From: G963677325 sp963677325
GTDB lineage: Bacteria; Bacteroidota; Bacteroidia; Bacteroidales; Prolixibacteraceae
Direction of reading: 5' to 3'
Length of the DNA: 64,000 nucleotides
Assembly (NCBI GenBank): GCA_963677325.2
Contig: CAXXGM010000008.1
Location: forward strand, 310,001-374,000
Made by a program: the position numbers and the translations under genes. The notes under the pieces were generated by a model. The model worked only from the letters and a program-made list of their open reading frames with translations, was not told the origin of the DNA and made no database searches. This document shows, in pieces, positions 19,916 to 29,045 of the stretch. The first letter of the stretch is position 1. The number at the start of each line of letters is the position of its first letter.

Positions 19916-19944
19916 TAATAACTCCATTGAAAATGGAGTTATTA
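19916..19944 (+). terminator. Perfect 13-bp hairpin after the ApeA-like gene
   Basis: TAATAACTCCATT, loop GAA, then AATGGAGTTATTA: a perfect inverted repeat 80 bases beyond the ApeA stop. There is no T-run, so a processing or terminator hairpin is equally possible. Confidence 0.55.
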
Positions 19945-20015
19945 GAAGACTTGTTGATCTTATCTCAACAAATGTGCTTGTATCTGCTTCATCTTTAAAT
20001 CTGCTTAATCCCGGT

Positions 20016-20261
20016 TCAGATAATTGCATTTAACCACAGCCATGAAATGATTTCTTTTGCCAAATCAACCAGCCATGATAATAATTCTTTGATCGGTGTT
20101 TCAAATATTGCACCGAGAGCTAATGATACAAACTGATCGGTGAAAAATTTTCCTGTCTTTTTAATAATAACGTAGAGATTGGAGGCCGCCTTGTTCTTCT
20201 TCGAGTATGTAACTCTCCGTTTTCTACAACTCTTTTTCTTCGAAAGCTTCTTTTTTGTCAT
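20016..20261 (-). CDS. Possible small basic protein with amphipathic C-terminal helix
   Basis: 81 residues: a lysine/arginine-rich start (KKKLSKKKSCRKRR) and a hydrophobic C-terminal half (IKELLSWLVDLAKEIISWLW). No family recognised and no clear ribosome site. The composition could be that of a small membrane-active protein, but a chance frame in AT-rich intergenic DNA is also possible. Confidence 0.3.
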   Translation of the reverse strand: MTKKKLSKKKSCRKRRVTYSKKNKAASNLYVIIKKTGKFFTDQFVSLALGAIFETPIKELLSWLVDLAKEIISWLWLNAII

Positions 20262-20564
20262 ACCTTGGGCATTAAAAAATTTTGCTTTCGAGGTGCGCTG
20301 CCTCGCGCTGCGAAACTGGAAAATCCATTCGAAAAACGAAAGGACAAATTTTATAAGGTATATTTCCAGTGTAGTTTTATTTTAAAAGAATGTCAATCAT
20401 CATAAATTGGAGTAGAAGTATCTCAATAATTGAAAGGAATACAGCGGTATGAAATTCCTTATTAAAACCAATATGATTTGAACCAATCAAAAGAGTGGGA
20501 GTGGAGGCCTAACACCGGGGAACATATTTATTTTAAACTTTTAAGAGCAATGCGTTCAGACTCT

Positions 20565-20760
20565 ACTAAACGTGATAGAGTAAATCTTACAACATGTAAT
20601 ACAGTAAATCTTACAACATGTAATACAGTAAATCTTACCTAACATGATACAGTAGCTTAAATAGATTTTACTAAAAATGATACAACGCATCTTACTAAAA
20701 ATAATACAGCAGTTTTTACTAAACATGATACAGCAAATTTTACTAATTTTGTTACGTAAA
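20565..20760 (+). repeat. Eight 24-bp direct repeats upstream of the Fic gene
   Basis: Units begin at 20565, 20589, 20613, 20637 (33 bp, with a 9-bp addition), 20670, 20694, 20718 and 20742 (partial). Consensus: ACTAAACATGATACAGTAAA then TCTT. Read across unit boundaries each contains TTTACT-11-AGTAAA, an inverted pair. The array ends 12 bases before the Fic start codon. No spacer variation is present, so this is not CRISPR. It is most simply a multi-copy operator for the DNA-binding N terminus of the downstream protein. Confidence 0.85.
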
Positions 20761-20772
20761 AAATAAATTGAA

Positions 20773-22320
20773 ATGGCGACTCCATCAGAAAAATTGGCAA
20801 AATCACTGGAAGTATTAAGAACTTTTCAAAATGGAAAAGGGATCGCAGTTATAAAAGCGGATCAATTAATGCGGTCGCATAAAGATCGATTACTTAAAAA
20901 TGGCTTTATAAGAGAGGTATTAAAGGGATGGTATATATCATCACGTCCGAATGAAAAGCCTGGTGATACAACTTCATGGTATATGTCTTTCTGGTCTTTT
21001 GCTTCCATTTATATCAATGCAAGGTTCGAAAATGAATGGTGTTTATCTCCGGAACAATCATTATCGCTTCACAGTGGAAATTTTACAGTACCTGGCCAGC
21101 TAATTGTCCGATCTCCAAAGGCAAATAACAATAATATTATGCTTTTGCACGGCACCTCCTTTTTTGATCTCAAGCTTAATATTCCAGGTAATGAAGACAG
21201 GATACAGATGAATGGACTTCAACTATATTCTTTATATGAAGGATTAATTACGGTTAATGCAGACTTTTTTTCCCGTCAACCAACAGACGCCAGAACCTGC
21301 CTTTCGATGATCAATAATGCTTCCGAATTATTGAGAAAACTTCTTGAAGGCGGTAAAAGCGTAGTCGCAGGGCGTTTGGCTGGAGCATTTCGAAATGTGG
21401 GAAATAACAAAATTGCAGATGAAATTTTGGGTACCATGAAAAGTGCCGGATATGATGTAAGAGAAGCAGACCCCTTTAATGAGAAAATACCAATAGTTCT
21501 AAATAGTCGACAGATTTCTCCTTATGCAAATCGAATTAAGCTTATGTGGTATCAATTTCGACAAACTGTTATCGATAACTTTCCGGGAGCAAACGAATTA
21601 CCTTACGATGTTAACAACTATCTTCAATCGGTTGAAGATAGATATACTGAGGATGCCTATCATTCACTATCTATTGAAGGTTACAGTGTCAATACAAATT
21701 TAATAGAGAGGGTTCGCAGCGGCAACTGGGATCCTCAAAAAAATGAAGATGATAAAAAAGAAATTAATGCAATGGCCGCCAGGGGTTATTATCAAGCATT
21801 TCAAGCAGTAAAACAAAGTATAAAGTCTATCCTTGAAGGTAAAAATCCAGGTGAAGTTGTAGATGATGATATTAGTACCTGGTACCGTGAATTATTTGCA
21901 CCAAGTGTAACAGCAGGGTTATTAAAAGCATCGGACCTGGCAGGCTATAGAAATGGACAAGTCTATATACAAGGATCTATGCATACTCCACTAAATCCTG
22001 CTGCTGTTAGAGATACCATGCCAACTTTATTTGATTTGTTGAAAGATGAAAAAGAACCCTGTGTAAGGGCAGTGCTCGGACATTTTATTCTGGTCTATAT
22101 TCATCCGTATATGGATGGGAATGGTAGGATAGGTCGTTTCTTGTTTAATACAATGCTGGCATCAGGCGGTTATCCTTGGACAATTATTCCTATTGGTAAA
22201 AGAGATGAGTATATGTCAGCGCTTGAAAAAGCATCGGTTGGACAAGACATAACAGACTTTTCAAGTTTTTTAAGCAATTTAGTGAAAAACCAAACAAATT
22301 CTCGTTTAGATACTGAATGA
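20773..22320 (+). CDS. AbiEi-like winged-helix / Fic-domain fusion protein
   Basis: 515 residues. The N-terminal 70 residues (IAVIKADQLM ... LLKNGFIREVLKGWYIS) look like the winged helix of AbiEi-type regulators, followed by about 200 residues of AbiEi-like body. SLSIEG near residue 298 fits the inhibitory motif (S/T)xxxE(G/N) of class II Fic proteins. The Fic motif HPYMDGNGRIGR near residue 445 is complete, so it should transfer AMP (or another nucleotide moiety) to a target. A DNA-binding regulator, an internal inhibitor and a modifying enzyme are thus joined in one chain, and a tandem operator-like array lies directly upstream, which suggests autoregulation. Confidence 0.82.
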   Translation: MATPSEKLAKSLEVLRTFQNGKGIAVIKADQLMRSHKDRLLKNGFIREVLKGWYISSRPNEKPGDTTSWYMSFWSFASIYINARFENEWCLSPEQSLSLHSGNFTVPGQLIVRSPKANNNNIMLLHGTSFFDLKLNIPGNEDRIQMNGLQLYSLYEGLITVNADFFSRQPTDARTCLSMINNASELLRKLLEGGKSVVAGRLAGAFRNVGNNKIADEILGTMKSAGYDVREADPFNEKIPIVLNSRQISPYANRIKLMWYQFRQTVIDNFPGANELPYDVNNYLQSVEDRYTEDAYHSLSIEGYSVNTNLIERVRSGNWDPQKNEDDKKEINAMAARGYYQAFQAVKQSIKSILEGKNPGEVVDDDISTWYRELFAPSVTAGLLKASDLAGYRNGQVYIQGSMHTPLNPAAVRDTMPTLFDLLKDEKEPCVRAVLGHFILVYIHPYMDGNGRIGRFLFNTMLASGGYPWTIIPIGKRDEYMSALEKASVGQDITDFSSFLSNLVKNQTNSRLDTE

Positions 22321-22399
22321 TAGATCTCTTCCACCTGGGAAGATGATGTTTTTAAAACTTTCCTCGAATACATACGTTCACCTTTTAAATTATAATGCC

Positions 22400-23224
22400 A
22401 TGAAATCACATTATTCAATATTATCGGCTGTTGTTCGTCCTGAAATCCAGGAGAAAATCAGCATTGGATTGTTGTTGGTATCGGAGGGGGAACTATTTTT
22501 TTCAATATCCAAACACAAGCTTTCGGCTGTCAAATCATTGATCGATCATTCTCTTTACAGGTTTTTGAATGAAACAATAAGACAAATTGAATCATCGGTT
22601 TCCTTGGAGAATTCAGATAAAAAATCCCTGTTTCAAAACTCAGAGCCTTCAATGCCATTTAGTTTAGGTTATTTATCCTACATGAATCGCTACAGCAACA
22701 ATTTGATCAATTTTTCTGCTCCTGTTGAAATAGAATTGCCTGCAAATGCAGAATTGTTCAATTTCTTGTTTAAAAAATACATTGATTCAACAGGATATGT
22801 GGAAAAGAAAACTAAATCTGTTGAAAGAGTAAAAGAGGAGTTTTATCCTGACGTTAAAAATTACTACAACATAGAAAAAGATATTACTCCCATTGATCTT
22901 CCTAAATTGCCAATGTCGGTCAATATCGATTTCATCGGGAAAAACGAAATTCCGGTATTTGGTCAAATCATTGATTTTGAAAGGCCTGTTTACAACATCC
23001 GGCAGGATGTCGCCGAATTGGATTTTTTAATGCATGCTTATGAAGAGGGGAAATTCTGCAGTTTCCTTATCTGCAATGAACCCGATAGTGCTGCTTATCC
23101 CAGAAGTCACGAAGCATGGGCTGATTTACGCAAGTGGAATAAAACAATCAATGTCCCGTTGGAGGAAATCGAAAAGGTAAAGGAGTACGCCGAAGCGCAT
23201 GGTGTGGAACCCTTATTCAAATAG
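22400..23224 (+). CDS. Uncharacterised protein, DUF3037-like N terminus
   Basis: 274 residues. The N terminus SHYSILSAVVRPEIQEKISI followed by GLLLVSEGELFF resembles DUF3037 proteins, which open with a similar strand pattern (weak match by eye). The C-terminal third has RPVYNIRQDVAELDFLMHAY and a short charged tail. No catalytic motif seen. The start at 22400 was preferred to an upstream ATG because MKSHYSIL is the more typical opening. It lies 80 bases downstream of the Fic gene on the same strand; a functional link is possible but not shown. Confidence 0.5.
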   Translation: MKSHYSILSAVVRPEIQEKISIGLLLVSEGELFFSISKHKLSAVKSLIDHSLYRFLNETIRQIESSVSLENSDKKSLFQNSEPSMPFSLGYLSYMNRYSNNLINFSAPVEIELPANAELFNFLFKKYIDSTGYVEKKTKSVERVKEEFYPDVKNYYNIEKDITPIDLPKLPMSVNIDFIGKNEIPVFGQIIDFERPVYNIRQDVAELDFLMHAYEEGKFCSFLICNEPDSAAYPRSHEAWADLRKWNKTINVPLEEIEKVKEYAEAHGVEPLFK

Positions 23225-23261
23225 AACAAAAGACGCATTGGTAATGAAACTGGCGAAATAA

Positions 23262-23400
23262 GGTAAAATAAGATAAGGAGAAGAGGACTATGACTTTTCT
23301 CTACTTAGGTGAATATGGTATAAACAGCAACCTTATTCACCTTAGTAGAAAAGGGTTCCGCCCCCGCCCCCCAACCTTATTCACCTTCTATAGTATTCTT
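23262..23400. repeat. Interspersed palindromic repeat (AACCTTATT core)
   Basis: Contains CTACTTAGGTGAATATGG, the complementary arm TTCACCTTAGTAG and then CCAACCTTATTCACCTT. The same words occur at 33901-34055, 42613-42770 and 45220-45385. Fills the gap between two small genes; no coding capacity. Confidence 0.6.
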
Positions 23401-23479
23401 CTTTATTAGTTTCAATGGAAATTTATGCCAAAAATTACACCAATGTTATTGTTAAGGTGCTAAATAGTTTATTATCATC

Positions 23480-23926
23480 ATGAACGAGAAGGATTTCAGA
23501 AAAAAGATCGCCTCTTTAACAGCAAATGACTGGAAACCCTTGATTGACCTGATTGCTAAAATTGAAAAAAAGCAGGAATTCGGTAAATTGGTTTTTCCGG
23601 GAAGGGATGAAAACGGAGATCAACATATCCCTTATTGGTCTTCTGGTGAGATTGTTTCTGAATTTGAAAGGATTGTCTACGATATACCTGTCGTTTTTAG
23701 CTTTGACTGGCCCTCATGGAAAAAAGGAAGGATGATGTTGGATGATATAGCGTTTGATTTCGATACCATAGATATGGTGTCCAAATGTAAATTGATTACG
23801 ATGATTGTCAGGCGTGACCATTTCAGTGAGGGGGTACTGATTAGTGCATTCGAATCAGGATTGATCCTGAAGATATTAAAATCGATGCAAAAAGTGCTTA
23901 ACCGGAAATTTGGGGAACCTTTGTAA
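23480..23926 (+). CDS. DUF6508-like protein
   Basis: 148 residues. The pattern LIDLIAKIEKKQEFGKL, then QHIPYWSSGEIVSEF, PVVFSFDWPSWKKG and a C-terminal block ITMIVRRDHFSEGVLISAFE matches DUF6508, a small family of unknown function often found singly or beside accessory genes. No transmembrane or signal segment. Stand-alone gene at the right edge of the accessory region. Confidence 0.6.
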   Translation: MNEKDFRKKIASLTANDWKPLIDLIAKIEKKQEFGKLVFPGRDENGDQHIPYWSSGEIVSEFERIVYDIPVVFSFDWPSWKKGRMMLDDIAFDFDTIDMVSKCKLITMIVRRDHFSEGVLISAFESGLILKILKSMQKVLNRKFGEPL

Positions 23927-24051
23927 ATAAAGGAATAAGGTGGCAGAGTGCCGAACTTTATTTCAATGCCGCTATTGCAGATTTTTAGTCTATTCTCTGC
24001 TTTCTGAATACACCCCCTTCTCCGAGAATCTCCAGGCTCTCCGCGCTAAAA

Positions 24052-24702
24052 TTATTTTACGCCGGTTTTCCAGCCCCAGACTAAAATAAGCTCGTTCAGG
24101 GATTGATAGTACATATCAAAGGAGAGCGATCCGTTTTCTGACAGATAATCCGCGGAAAAAGAACAGGGTTGAGAGATCGGATTATTGAGGGAAATACGGA
24201 TTTGATTTAAATAGGAAACGCTGTGATCGGGAACCATTTTAAAAACCACTTCTTTTGAGCACCAGTGGATCAGGAGTTTTTTGTTGGAATATCCTCCGTC
24301 CTCCCTGCATGCTTCCAGTTCTTCCTGATTCAGGATGCGGGTAGCGACTTTTTCGGCAGACCGCGATTCGAGTTCTATATCGATCCCGGGGATTTCCTTT
24401 TCGTGCAGAAGGACGGCTGCATATCCTTTGGTGTGGGAGATGCTGATGTTTAAAGAATGATCTTCCAGGAAAGGCCTGCCATCCTGGTGATAGCCTATTC
24501 GTGCAGGCTTGTCCAGGAGTTGTTTCAGCAGGGCCCGGATGGCTAACCATTCCTTTCTCCGCTGGGAGGCTTTGAAAGATGCAAAGGTTTGAAAATCCGT
24601 TTCGGACAGTCCGGCCAAGGAAAGAAGTTCCTCCTCTTCCTCCGTGATTTTCCAAAGCCCTAACCGGGCGTTTCCATATTTTTCTGAATAGATAATGGCC
24701 AT
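24052..24702 (-). CDS. 4'-phosphopantetheinyl transferase superfamily protein
   Basis: 216 residues. Transfers phosphopantetheine from CoA to a carrier protein. The family signatures are PGIDIELESR near residue 99 (magnesium ligands) and WCSKEVVFKMV near residue 147 (W-x-x-KE-A-x-x-K pattern). The length matches the compact Sfp-like type. The stop of gldD and the start of this gene overlap as TAATG, so translation is coupled. The conserved position beside gldD in Bacteroidota is known from gene order; the target carrier protein is unknown. Confidence 0.87.
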   Translation of the reverse strand: MAIIYSEKYGNARLGLWKITEEEEELLSLAGLSETDFQTFASFKASQRRKEWLAIRALLKQLLDKPARIGYHQDGRPFLEDHSLNISISHTKGYAAVLLHEKEIPGIDIELESRSAEKVATRILNQEELEACREDGGYSNKKLLIHWCSKEVVFKMVPDHSVSYLNQIRISLNNPISQPCSFSADYLSENGSLSFDMYYQSLNELILVWGWKTGVK

Positions 24703-25298
24703 TATTTACTGTTTTTCCATTCGGTAGATTCAACTAATTGCATTACATCCTGTGAAAGAAAGTTGATAACCGGCCGCAGACTGTCTGCATTGGGCACTTC
24801 TTTAATGTAGAGAGCTCCCCTCAGAAAGTTTGACACACTATCGGTAAGATAAAACTGCATGGGCGAGGCAGCATCTCCCTTGATGGTATACAAGGTGCCA
24901 TAGACCTTTTTGGCCCTGTTGACAAAAATCTGTTCTTCGATGGAACTGGCTTTTTCAGTATGCTTGTAAGCCAGGGTCCGGGAGAATTCGCTATGTGCCG
25001 CAAGGTTATTCTTTAACCTGATATAACTGATGTGGATCTGAGCGTGATTTCCGGGAATCTGAATGGTAATCCAATCGGGCTGATCAAGGTTTAAAGAATC
25101 TGCTTCAGCATAACTGTATGCCGGTATTTTAAATGTATAAGGCTCTTTCGTTGGCAAGTCTTTATAGCTTTTTTCGGGAAAAGCGATGCGGAAATAACCT
25201 CTTGGACGGGGAGTGTATTCACGATGGCAACATACAAACAACATCATGACCGGTAGTAAACTTAAAAAGAAAAATGAAGGTATATTTTTGTTATTCAT
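24702..25298 (-). CDS. gldD: Gliding motility lipoprotein GldD
   Basis: 198 residues with a lipoprotein signal peptide (SLLPVMMLFVCC, lipobox cysteine near residue 24). The mature start HREYTPRPRGYFRIAFPEK is the hallmark of GldD, followed by PDWITIQIPGNHAQIHISYI. Essential for gliding/type IX-linked motility in Flavobacterium, but present in many non-gliding relatives with unclear role. Placed 388 bases downstream of gldE and coupled to the transferase gene. Confidence 0.92.
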   Translation of the reverse strand: MNNKNIPSFFFLSLLPVMMLFVCCHREYTPRPRGYFRIAFPEKSYKDLPTKEPYTFKIPAYSYAEADSLNLDQPDWITIQIPGNHAQIHISYIRLKNNLAAHSEFSRTLAYKHTEKASSIEEQIFVNRAKKVYGTLYTIKGDAASPMQFYLTDSVSNFLRGALYIKEVPNADSLRPVINFLSQDVMQLVESTEWKNSK

Positions 25299-25685
25299 GT
25301 TGTGATCAGATGTCTTTACTTTCTTCGTGAAACATTTGTGTCAAATTTTGAGGAACATTGTGAGCTGATTTTTCTGGTCACAATGTTGCACTAAGTCATT
25401 CTCAAAGTTACACAAAGTTGGTGTCCCTAAAATAACATCAATTCTTATTTATTAATACTGTTAAGATGCACCATAACCGCTTTTTCTTCGCCTATGAAGC
25501 GAACGAAGAGCGAACAAACGGACATTAATTTCAATTTTTAATCCTTAATTCTTATAAGGTGATAAGGTCGCTTTGTTGTCGTTCTTATATGGCTACTGAG
25601 GTTAAAGAATAACACAAATAAGGGTTTAAAAACTTCCTTTTTTCACTATTAATCATTGACCATTAACCATTAATTCTTAATTTTT
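25299..25685. other. Gap without recognised features between gldE and gldD
   Basis: 387 AT-rich bases. I see no open frame, clear hairpin or copy of the repeat families found elsewhere in the window. Confidence 0.5.
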
Positions 25686-27005
25686 TTATTCCTCTAAAAC
25701 CATGATGACCCTTATTTTGTTGATCCGGCGAAAGTCCGCTTCTTCGACCTCGAAGGTAAAATTTTTATATTTAATTTTATCATGGACCTTGGGTATTTCC
25801 TTTGTCATTTCAAGAATCAGACCGGCCAAAGTCTCTGCATCCCCTTTAATTTCATCAAAAACCGTATCTTCAGTTCCTGCGGCTTTATAGAAATCATTTA
25901 ATAAAGTGTTTCCTTCAAAAATATATTCGTTTTCTGCTATGCGGGTAAAATATCGGTTTTCTTCATCAAATTCGTCGGTAATATCACCAACGATCTCTTC
26001 CAGGATATCTTCAAGCGTTACCAAACCGGAAGTCCCGCCGTATTCATCCACCACCACAGCCAGATGGACCTGCGATTTCTGGAATTCTTCAAGCAATTCA
26101 TCTATTTTCTTTGATTCCGGAATAAAAAAGGGGGGTCTCATCAGAGACTGCCACCGGAATAATTTGGGTTTATCCAGATGGGGAAGCAAATCCTTGATGT
26201 ATAATATTCCCCTTACATCGTCCAGGGTATCCTGGTAAACCGGAATTCTTGAATAGCCTGATTTCCGGATGATGTTGAGAACCTCGTCAAAACCTGAATG
26301 TACTTCTATACTGATCACATTCATCCTGGGACGCATTATTTCATTCACAGTTTTAGTCCCGAATTTTGCGATTCCCTCCAGGATATTTTTCTCATCGTAA
26401 TACTCATCTTTATCCGTCAGAGCCCTGGAAATCTCTTCGATGGAAAGATTCTTTTGATATTTATTCAAACGCTTTGACAGGAATGAAGTTGAGCTGACTA
26501 AAAGTAAATTGACAGGCTGGGTGATCTTCGTTAGAATGTAAATAAGACGGGAAAATCTGACTGCATATTTTTTGGGAGTATGAACAGCAATGACCCTTGG
26601 TATTATTTCTGTAAACAGGAGCAAAACGGTAAAAAGAACAACCAGGTAAAGAAAAAGAAGAAAAGGATGATTTGAGAAGTCAAATATTTGATTGAAAAGA
26701 TAAGCGGAGAGGATGACAATGACAATGTTAAAGAAAGTATTGCCTACCAGGATGGCCGAGAGCAGATGCTCCGGTTTTGCGAGCAAATGAGATATTAAAT
26801 GGGGAGATTTTGGCTTTCTTTTTTTTATTTCCTCAATGTCTTTTGGTTCAAGAGAAAAGAAAGCTGCCTCGGACCCCGAAATCAATGCTGATGTGATCAG
26901 TAAAAGGAGTAAAATAACGAAACCTGTAAGGAATCCAGGGTTAAAATGACCTGCTTCTGTATTCCTTACAAGGCTCCCGAAATAAGAAACCGAATCTGGA
27001 TTCAA
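25686..27005 (-). CDS. gldE: Gliding-associated membrane protein GldE (CBS/CorC-HlyC type)
   Basis: 439 residues. An N-terminal DUF21 domain with about four membrane segments (GFVILLLLLITSALISGSEA, LLSAILVGNTFFNIVIVI, FLLFLYLVVLFTVLLLF) leads to two CBS domains (IMRPRMNVISIEV; LAVVVDEYGGTSGLVTLED) and a C-terminal CorC_HlyC domain. This is the layout of CNNM/CorC magnesium-type transporters and of GldE. The start is TTG at 27005 (MNPDSVSYFG); no ATG lies upstream in frame before a stop. It stands between ssb and gldD, the typical Bacteroidota arrangement. Confidence 0.92.
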   Translation of the reverse strand: MNPDSVSYFGSLVRNTEAGHFNPGFLTGFVILLLLLITSALISGSEAAFFSLEPKDIEEIKKRKPKSPHLISHLLAKPEHLLSAILVGNTFFNIVIVILSAYLFNQIFDFSNHPFLLFLYLVVLFTVLLLFTEIIPRVIAVHTPKKYAVRFSRLIYILTKITQPVNLLLVSSTSFLSKRLNKYQKNLSIEEISRALTDKDEYYDEKNILEGIAKFGTKTVNEIMRPRMNVISIEVHSGFDEVLNIIRKSGYSRIPVYQDTLDDVRGILYIKDLLPHLDKPKLFRWQSLMRPPFFIPESKKIDELLEEFQKSQVHLAVVVDEYGGTSGLVTLEDILEEIVGDITDEFDEENRYFTRIAENEYIFEGNTLLNDFYKAAGTEDTVFDEIKGDAETLAGLILEMTKEIPKVHDKIKYKNFTFEVEEADFRRINKIRVIMVLEE

Positions 27006-27023
27006 TAGATATTATTTAATTAT

Positions 27024-27470
27024 TCAAAACGGCAAATCGTCTTCTCCGTTGCCATTGTTGGTATACGAACTGATATCTGTCTGAGGTTCTTTTACTTCGG
27101 CAGCAGGCTGGAAAGTCTTGTTGTTTTCCGTCTGGGCACCCTCATTCTTTTTGCCAAGAAGCTGGAGCGTATCGGCATATATTTCGGTGATGTATTTTTT
27201 ATTTCCATCCTGCTCATACGACCTTGTCTTGATTTTGCCCTCAATATATAACTGAGTTCCTTTTTTCACATAATTTTCAGCGATGGTTGCTAATTTTCTC
27301 CAGCACACGATGTTGTGCCATTCGGTGTTCTCAACTCTCTCCCCACTTTTGTTTGTGTACGATTCCGAGGTCGCCAGAGTAAAATTGGCCACTGAGGTGT
27401 CGCTGTCAAGGTGCCTTACTTCAGGATCTTTACCTACATGCCCGACCAGGATGACTTTATTTATTGACAT
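27024..27470 (-). CDS. ssb: Single-stranded DNA-binding protein
   Basis: 148 residues. An OB fold starting SINKVILVGHVGKDPEVRHL, with WHNIVCWRKLA and YVKKGTQLYIEGKIKTRSYE, then a low-complexity tail that ends in the acidic DDLPF tip, which recruits partner proteins. Full length and typical. It lies 18 bases upstream of gldE and downstream of mutY on the same strand. Confidence 0.97.
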   Translation of the reverse strand: MSINKVILVGHVGKDPEVRHLDSDTSVANFTLATSESYTNKSGERVENTEWHNIVCWRKLATIAENYVKKGTQLYIEGKIKTRSYEQDGNKKYITEIYADTLQLLGKKNEGAQTENNKTFQPAAEVKEPQTDISSYTNNGNGEDDLPF

Positions 27471-27549
27471 AGTATAAGAATTTGATTATGATGGGAAATA
27501 TACAAATTATAGAACAGGATTACAACTCTCCAAAGGTAAATAAATTAAT

Positions 27550-28608
27550 TCAAATACTTTTTTTTAATTGTTTTAAAAGGTAATTATTCAAAGGTTTGGG
27601 AAATGGGAAGGATGTCATTTCCTCTATGGGGATCAGAACATAACCTGGTTCGGAAACCGGTTCATTCAGAGTGATGTTTATAAAACGGATGAATAATTTC
27701 TGATGTGAAAGAAGATGGGTGATTTTCGGGGCGACGGATTTGATGACCGGATCCCTGTTTTTAAAGATTTCCAGGAAGCGGGAGGATAAAATCACTTCTT
27801 TTTCATCAAGGTCAAGATCTGTTTCAATCAGAGGAAACTGGTAAAGATTTTTCCAGATATCCTTTTCTGCTCGTTTCTGAAGATAGAACCCATCCCTATA
27901 CCTTATAAACAGGTAATTAAAAAATCTGTTTCGTTGAGGCGCTTTTTTGGATTTTACAGGTAAATTTTCAATCTGCCGGTTTTTCAAAGCGAAGCATTTA
28001 GTTTCAAAAGGACAATCAGAGCAGATTGGATTCAAAGGCTTGCATTGCAAGGCTCCGAAATCCATGATGGCTTCATTGTAGGGGCCGGGATCTTCCCGGT
28101 CGAGGAGAGAAGCAGCCAGTTGGGAGAACTCTTTTTTGCCCGCAGCGGTATCGATGGGGGTTGAGATTCCGAATATTCTGGATAACACCCGGTAAACATT
28201 TCCGTCGATAACGGCGTGTGGCAATCCAAAGGAAATGGAAGCCACAGCAGACGCGGTGTAGTCCCCGACGCCCTTTAGTTTCCTGATCTGATCAAAGGAA
28301 TCGGGGAATTTGCCATTGAATTGCAGCATGATCTGACGGGCTGCTTTATGCAGGTTTCGTGCCCTTGAATAATAGCCAAGTCCTTGCCAGACAAGAAGAA
28401 CATCCTCTTCGGAAGCTTCGGCTAAGGTCTTTATGTCAGGGAAACGTTCCAGAAAATGAAAATACCACGGGATGCCCTGTTCAATTCGGGTTTGCTGGAG
28501 AATGATTTCTGAAACCCAGATGAAATAGGGATTATTGCTTTTTCTCCAGGGAAGATTCCTCCTGTTTTGTTGAAACCAAGTACTCAGTGTTTTATGAAAT
28601 TGAGTCAT
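27550..28608 (-). CDS. mutY: A/G-specific adenine glycosylase MutY
   Basis: 352 residues. Removes adenine mispaired with 8-oxoguanine. Helix-hairpin-helix LKGVGDYTASAVASISFG with the catalytic Asp in HAVIDGNVYRVL; a [4Fe-4S] loop CKPLNPICSDCPFETKC (C-x6-C-x2-C-x5-C) and a C-terminal NUDIX-like domain with FNYLFIRYRDGFYLQKR. The start at 28608 (MTQFHKTLSTWF) matches the family; 13 further residues are possible from an ATG at 28647. Divergent from the HU gene. Confidence 0.96.
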   Translation of the reverse strand: MTQFHKTLSTWFQQNRRNLPWRKSNNPYFIWVSEIILQQTRIEQGIPWYFHFLERFPDIKTLAEASEEDVLLVWQGLGYYSRARNLHKAARQIMLQFNGKFPDSFDQIRKLKGVGDYTASAVASISFGLPHAVIDGNVYRVLSRIFGISTPIDTAAGKKEFSQLAASLLDREDPGPYNEAIMDFGALQCKPLNPICSDCPFETKCFALKNRQIENLPVKSKKAPQRNRFFNYLFIRYRDGFYLQKRAEKDIWKNLYQFPLIETDLDLDEKEVILSSRFLEIFKNRDPVIKSVAPKITHLLSHQKLFIRFINITLNEPVSEPGYVLIPIEEMTSFPFPKPLNNYLLKQLKKSI

Positions 28609-28687
28609 GCGTATGCCTTTTGGGAAAATAAAATACAAAAAGAACAAAAAATATTGATTTGTATGTGGTTAGTTAAATCAAAAGATA

Positions 28688-28695
28688 TATATTTG
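28688..28695 (+). promoter_or_regulatory. Bacteroidota -7 element of the HU gene
   Basis: TATATTTG fits TAnnTTTG and lies 47 bases before the HU start. A TTTG lies at 28658-28661, but the spacing (26) is longer than usual. Confidence 0.4.
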
Positions 28696-28741
28696 TGAAC
28701 CAAAATTGAAGTAAAAAGTTGAATCATTTAAACTTATAGCA

Positions 28742-29029
28742 ATGACAAAAGCAGACATCGTTAATGAGATTTCGAAAAACACTGGAATAGAGAAAATAAC
28801 AGTTCAAAAAGCAGTAGAAGCATTTATGGATTCAGTATCCGGATCTCTTGCTGAAGGAAAGAACGTATACCTTCGCGGTTTTGGGAGCTTTATCGTTAAA
28901 AAACGCGCTGAAAAGACGGCCCGCAACATTTCACGGAACACAACGATCATCATTCCTTCACATGTTATTCCCTCATTCAAACCAGCCAAAACTTTCGTTG
29001 GCCGTGTCAAGAACAACAACATAAAATAA
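28742..29029 (+). CDS. HU/IHF-family DNA-binding protein
   Basis: 95 residues, a histone-like nucleoid protein. Reads MTKADIVNEISKNTGI, then YLRGFGSFIVKKRAEKTARN with the DNA-binding arm and a C-terminal PSFKPAKTFVGRVK. The arm residue usually Pro in the R-N-P motif is replaced here by IIIPSHVIP. The gene heads a HU-small peptide-rng cluster, which is a conserved Bacteroidota order. Confidence 0.95.
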   Translation: MTKADIVNEISKNTGIEKITVQKAVEAFMDSVSGSLAEGKNVYLRGFGSFIVKKRAEKTARNISRNTTIIIPSHVIPSFKPAKTFVGRVKNNNIK

Positions 29030-29045
29030 TTAATTTTTTATAATC

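Noticed and set aside
20565..20760. Direct repeats that might be a CRISPR array
   Set aside because: Units are adjacent with no spacers between them, and no cas gene is nearby; they fit an operator array better.
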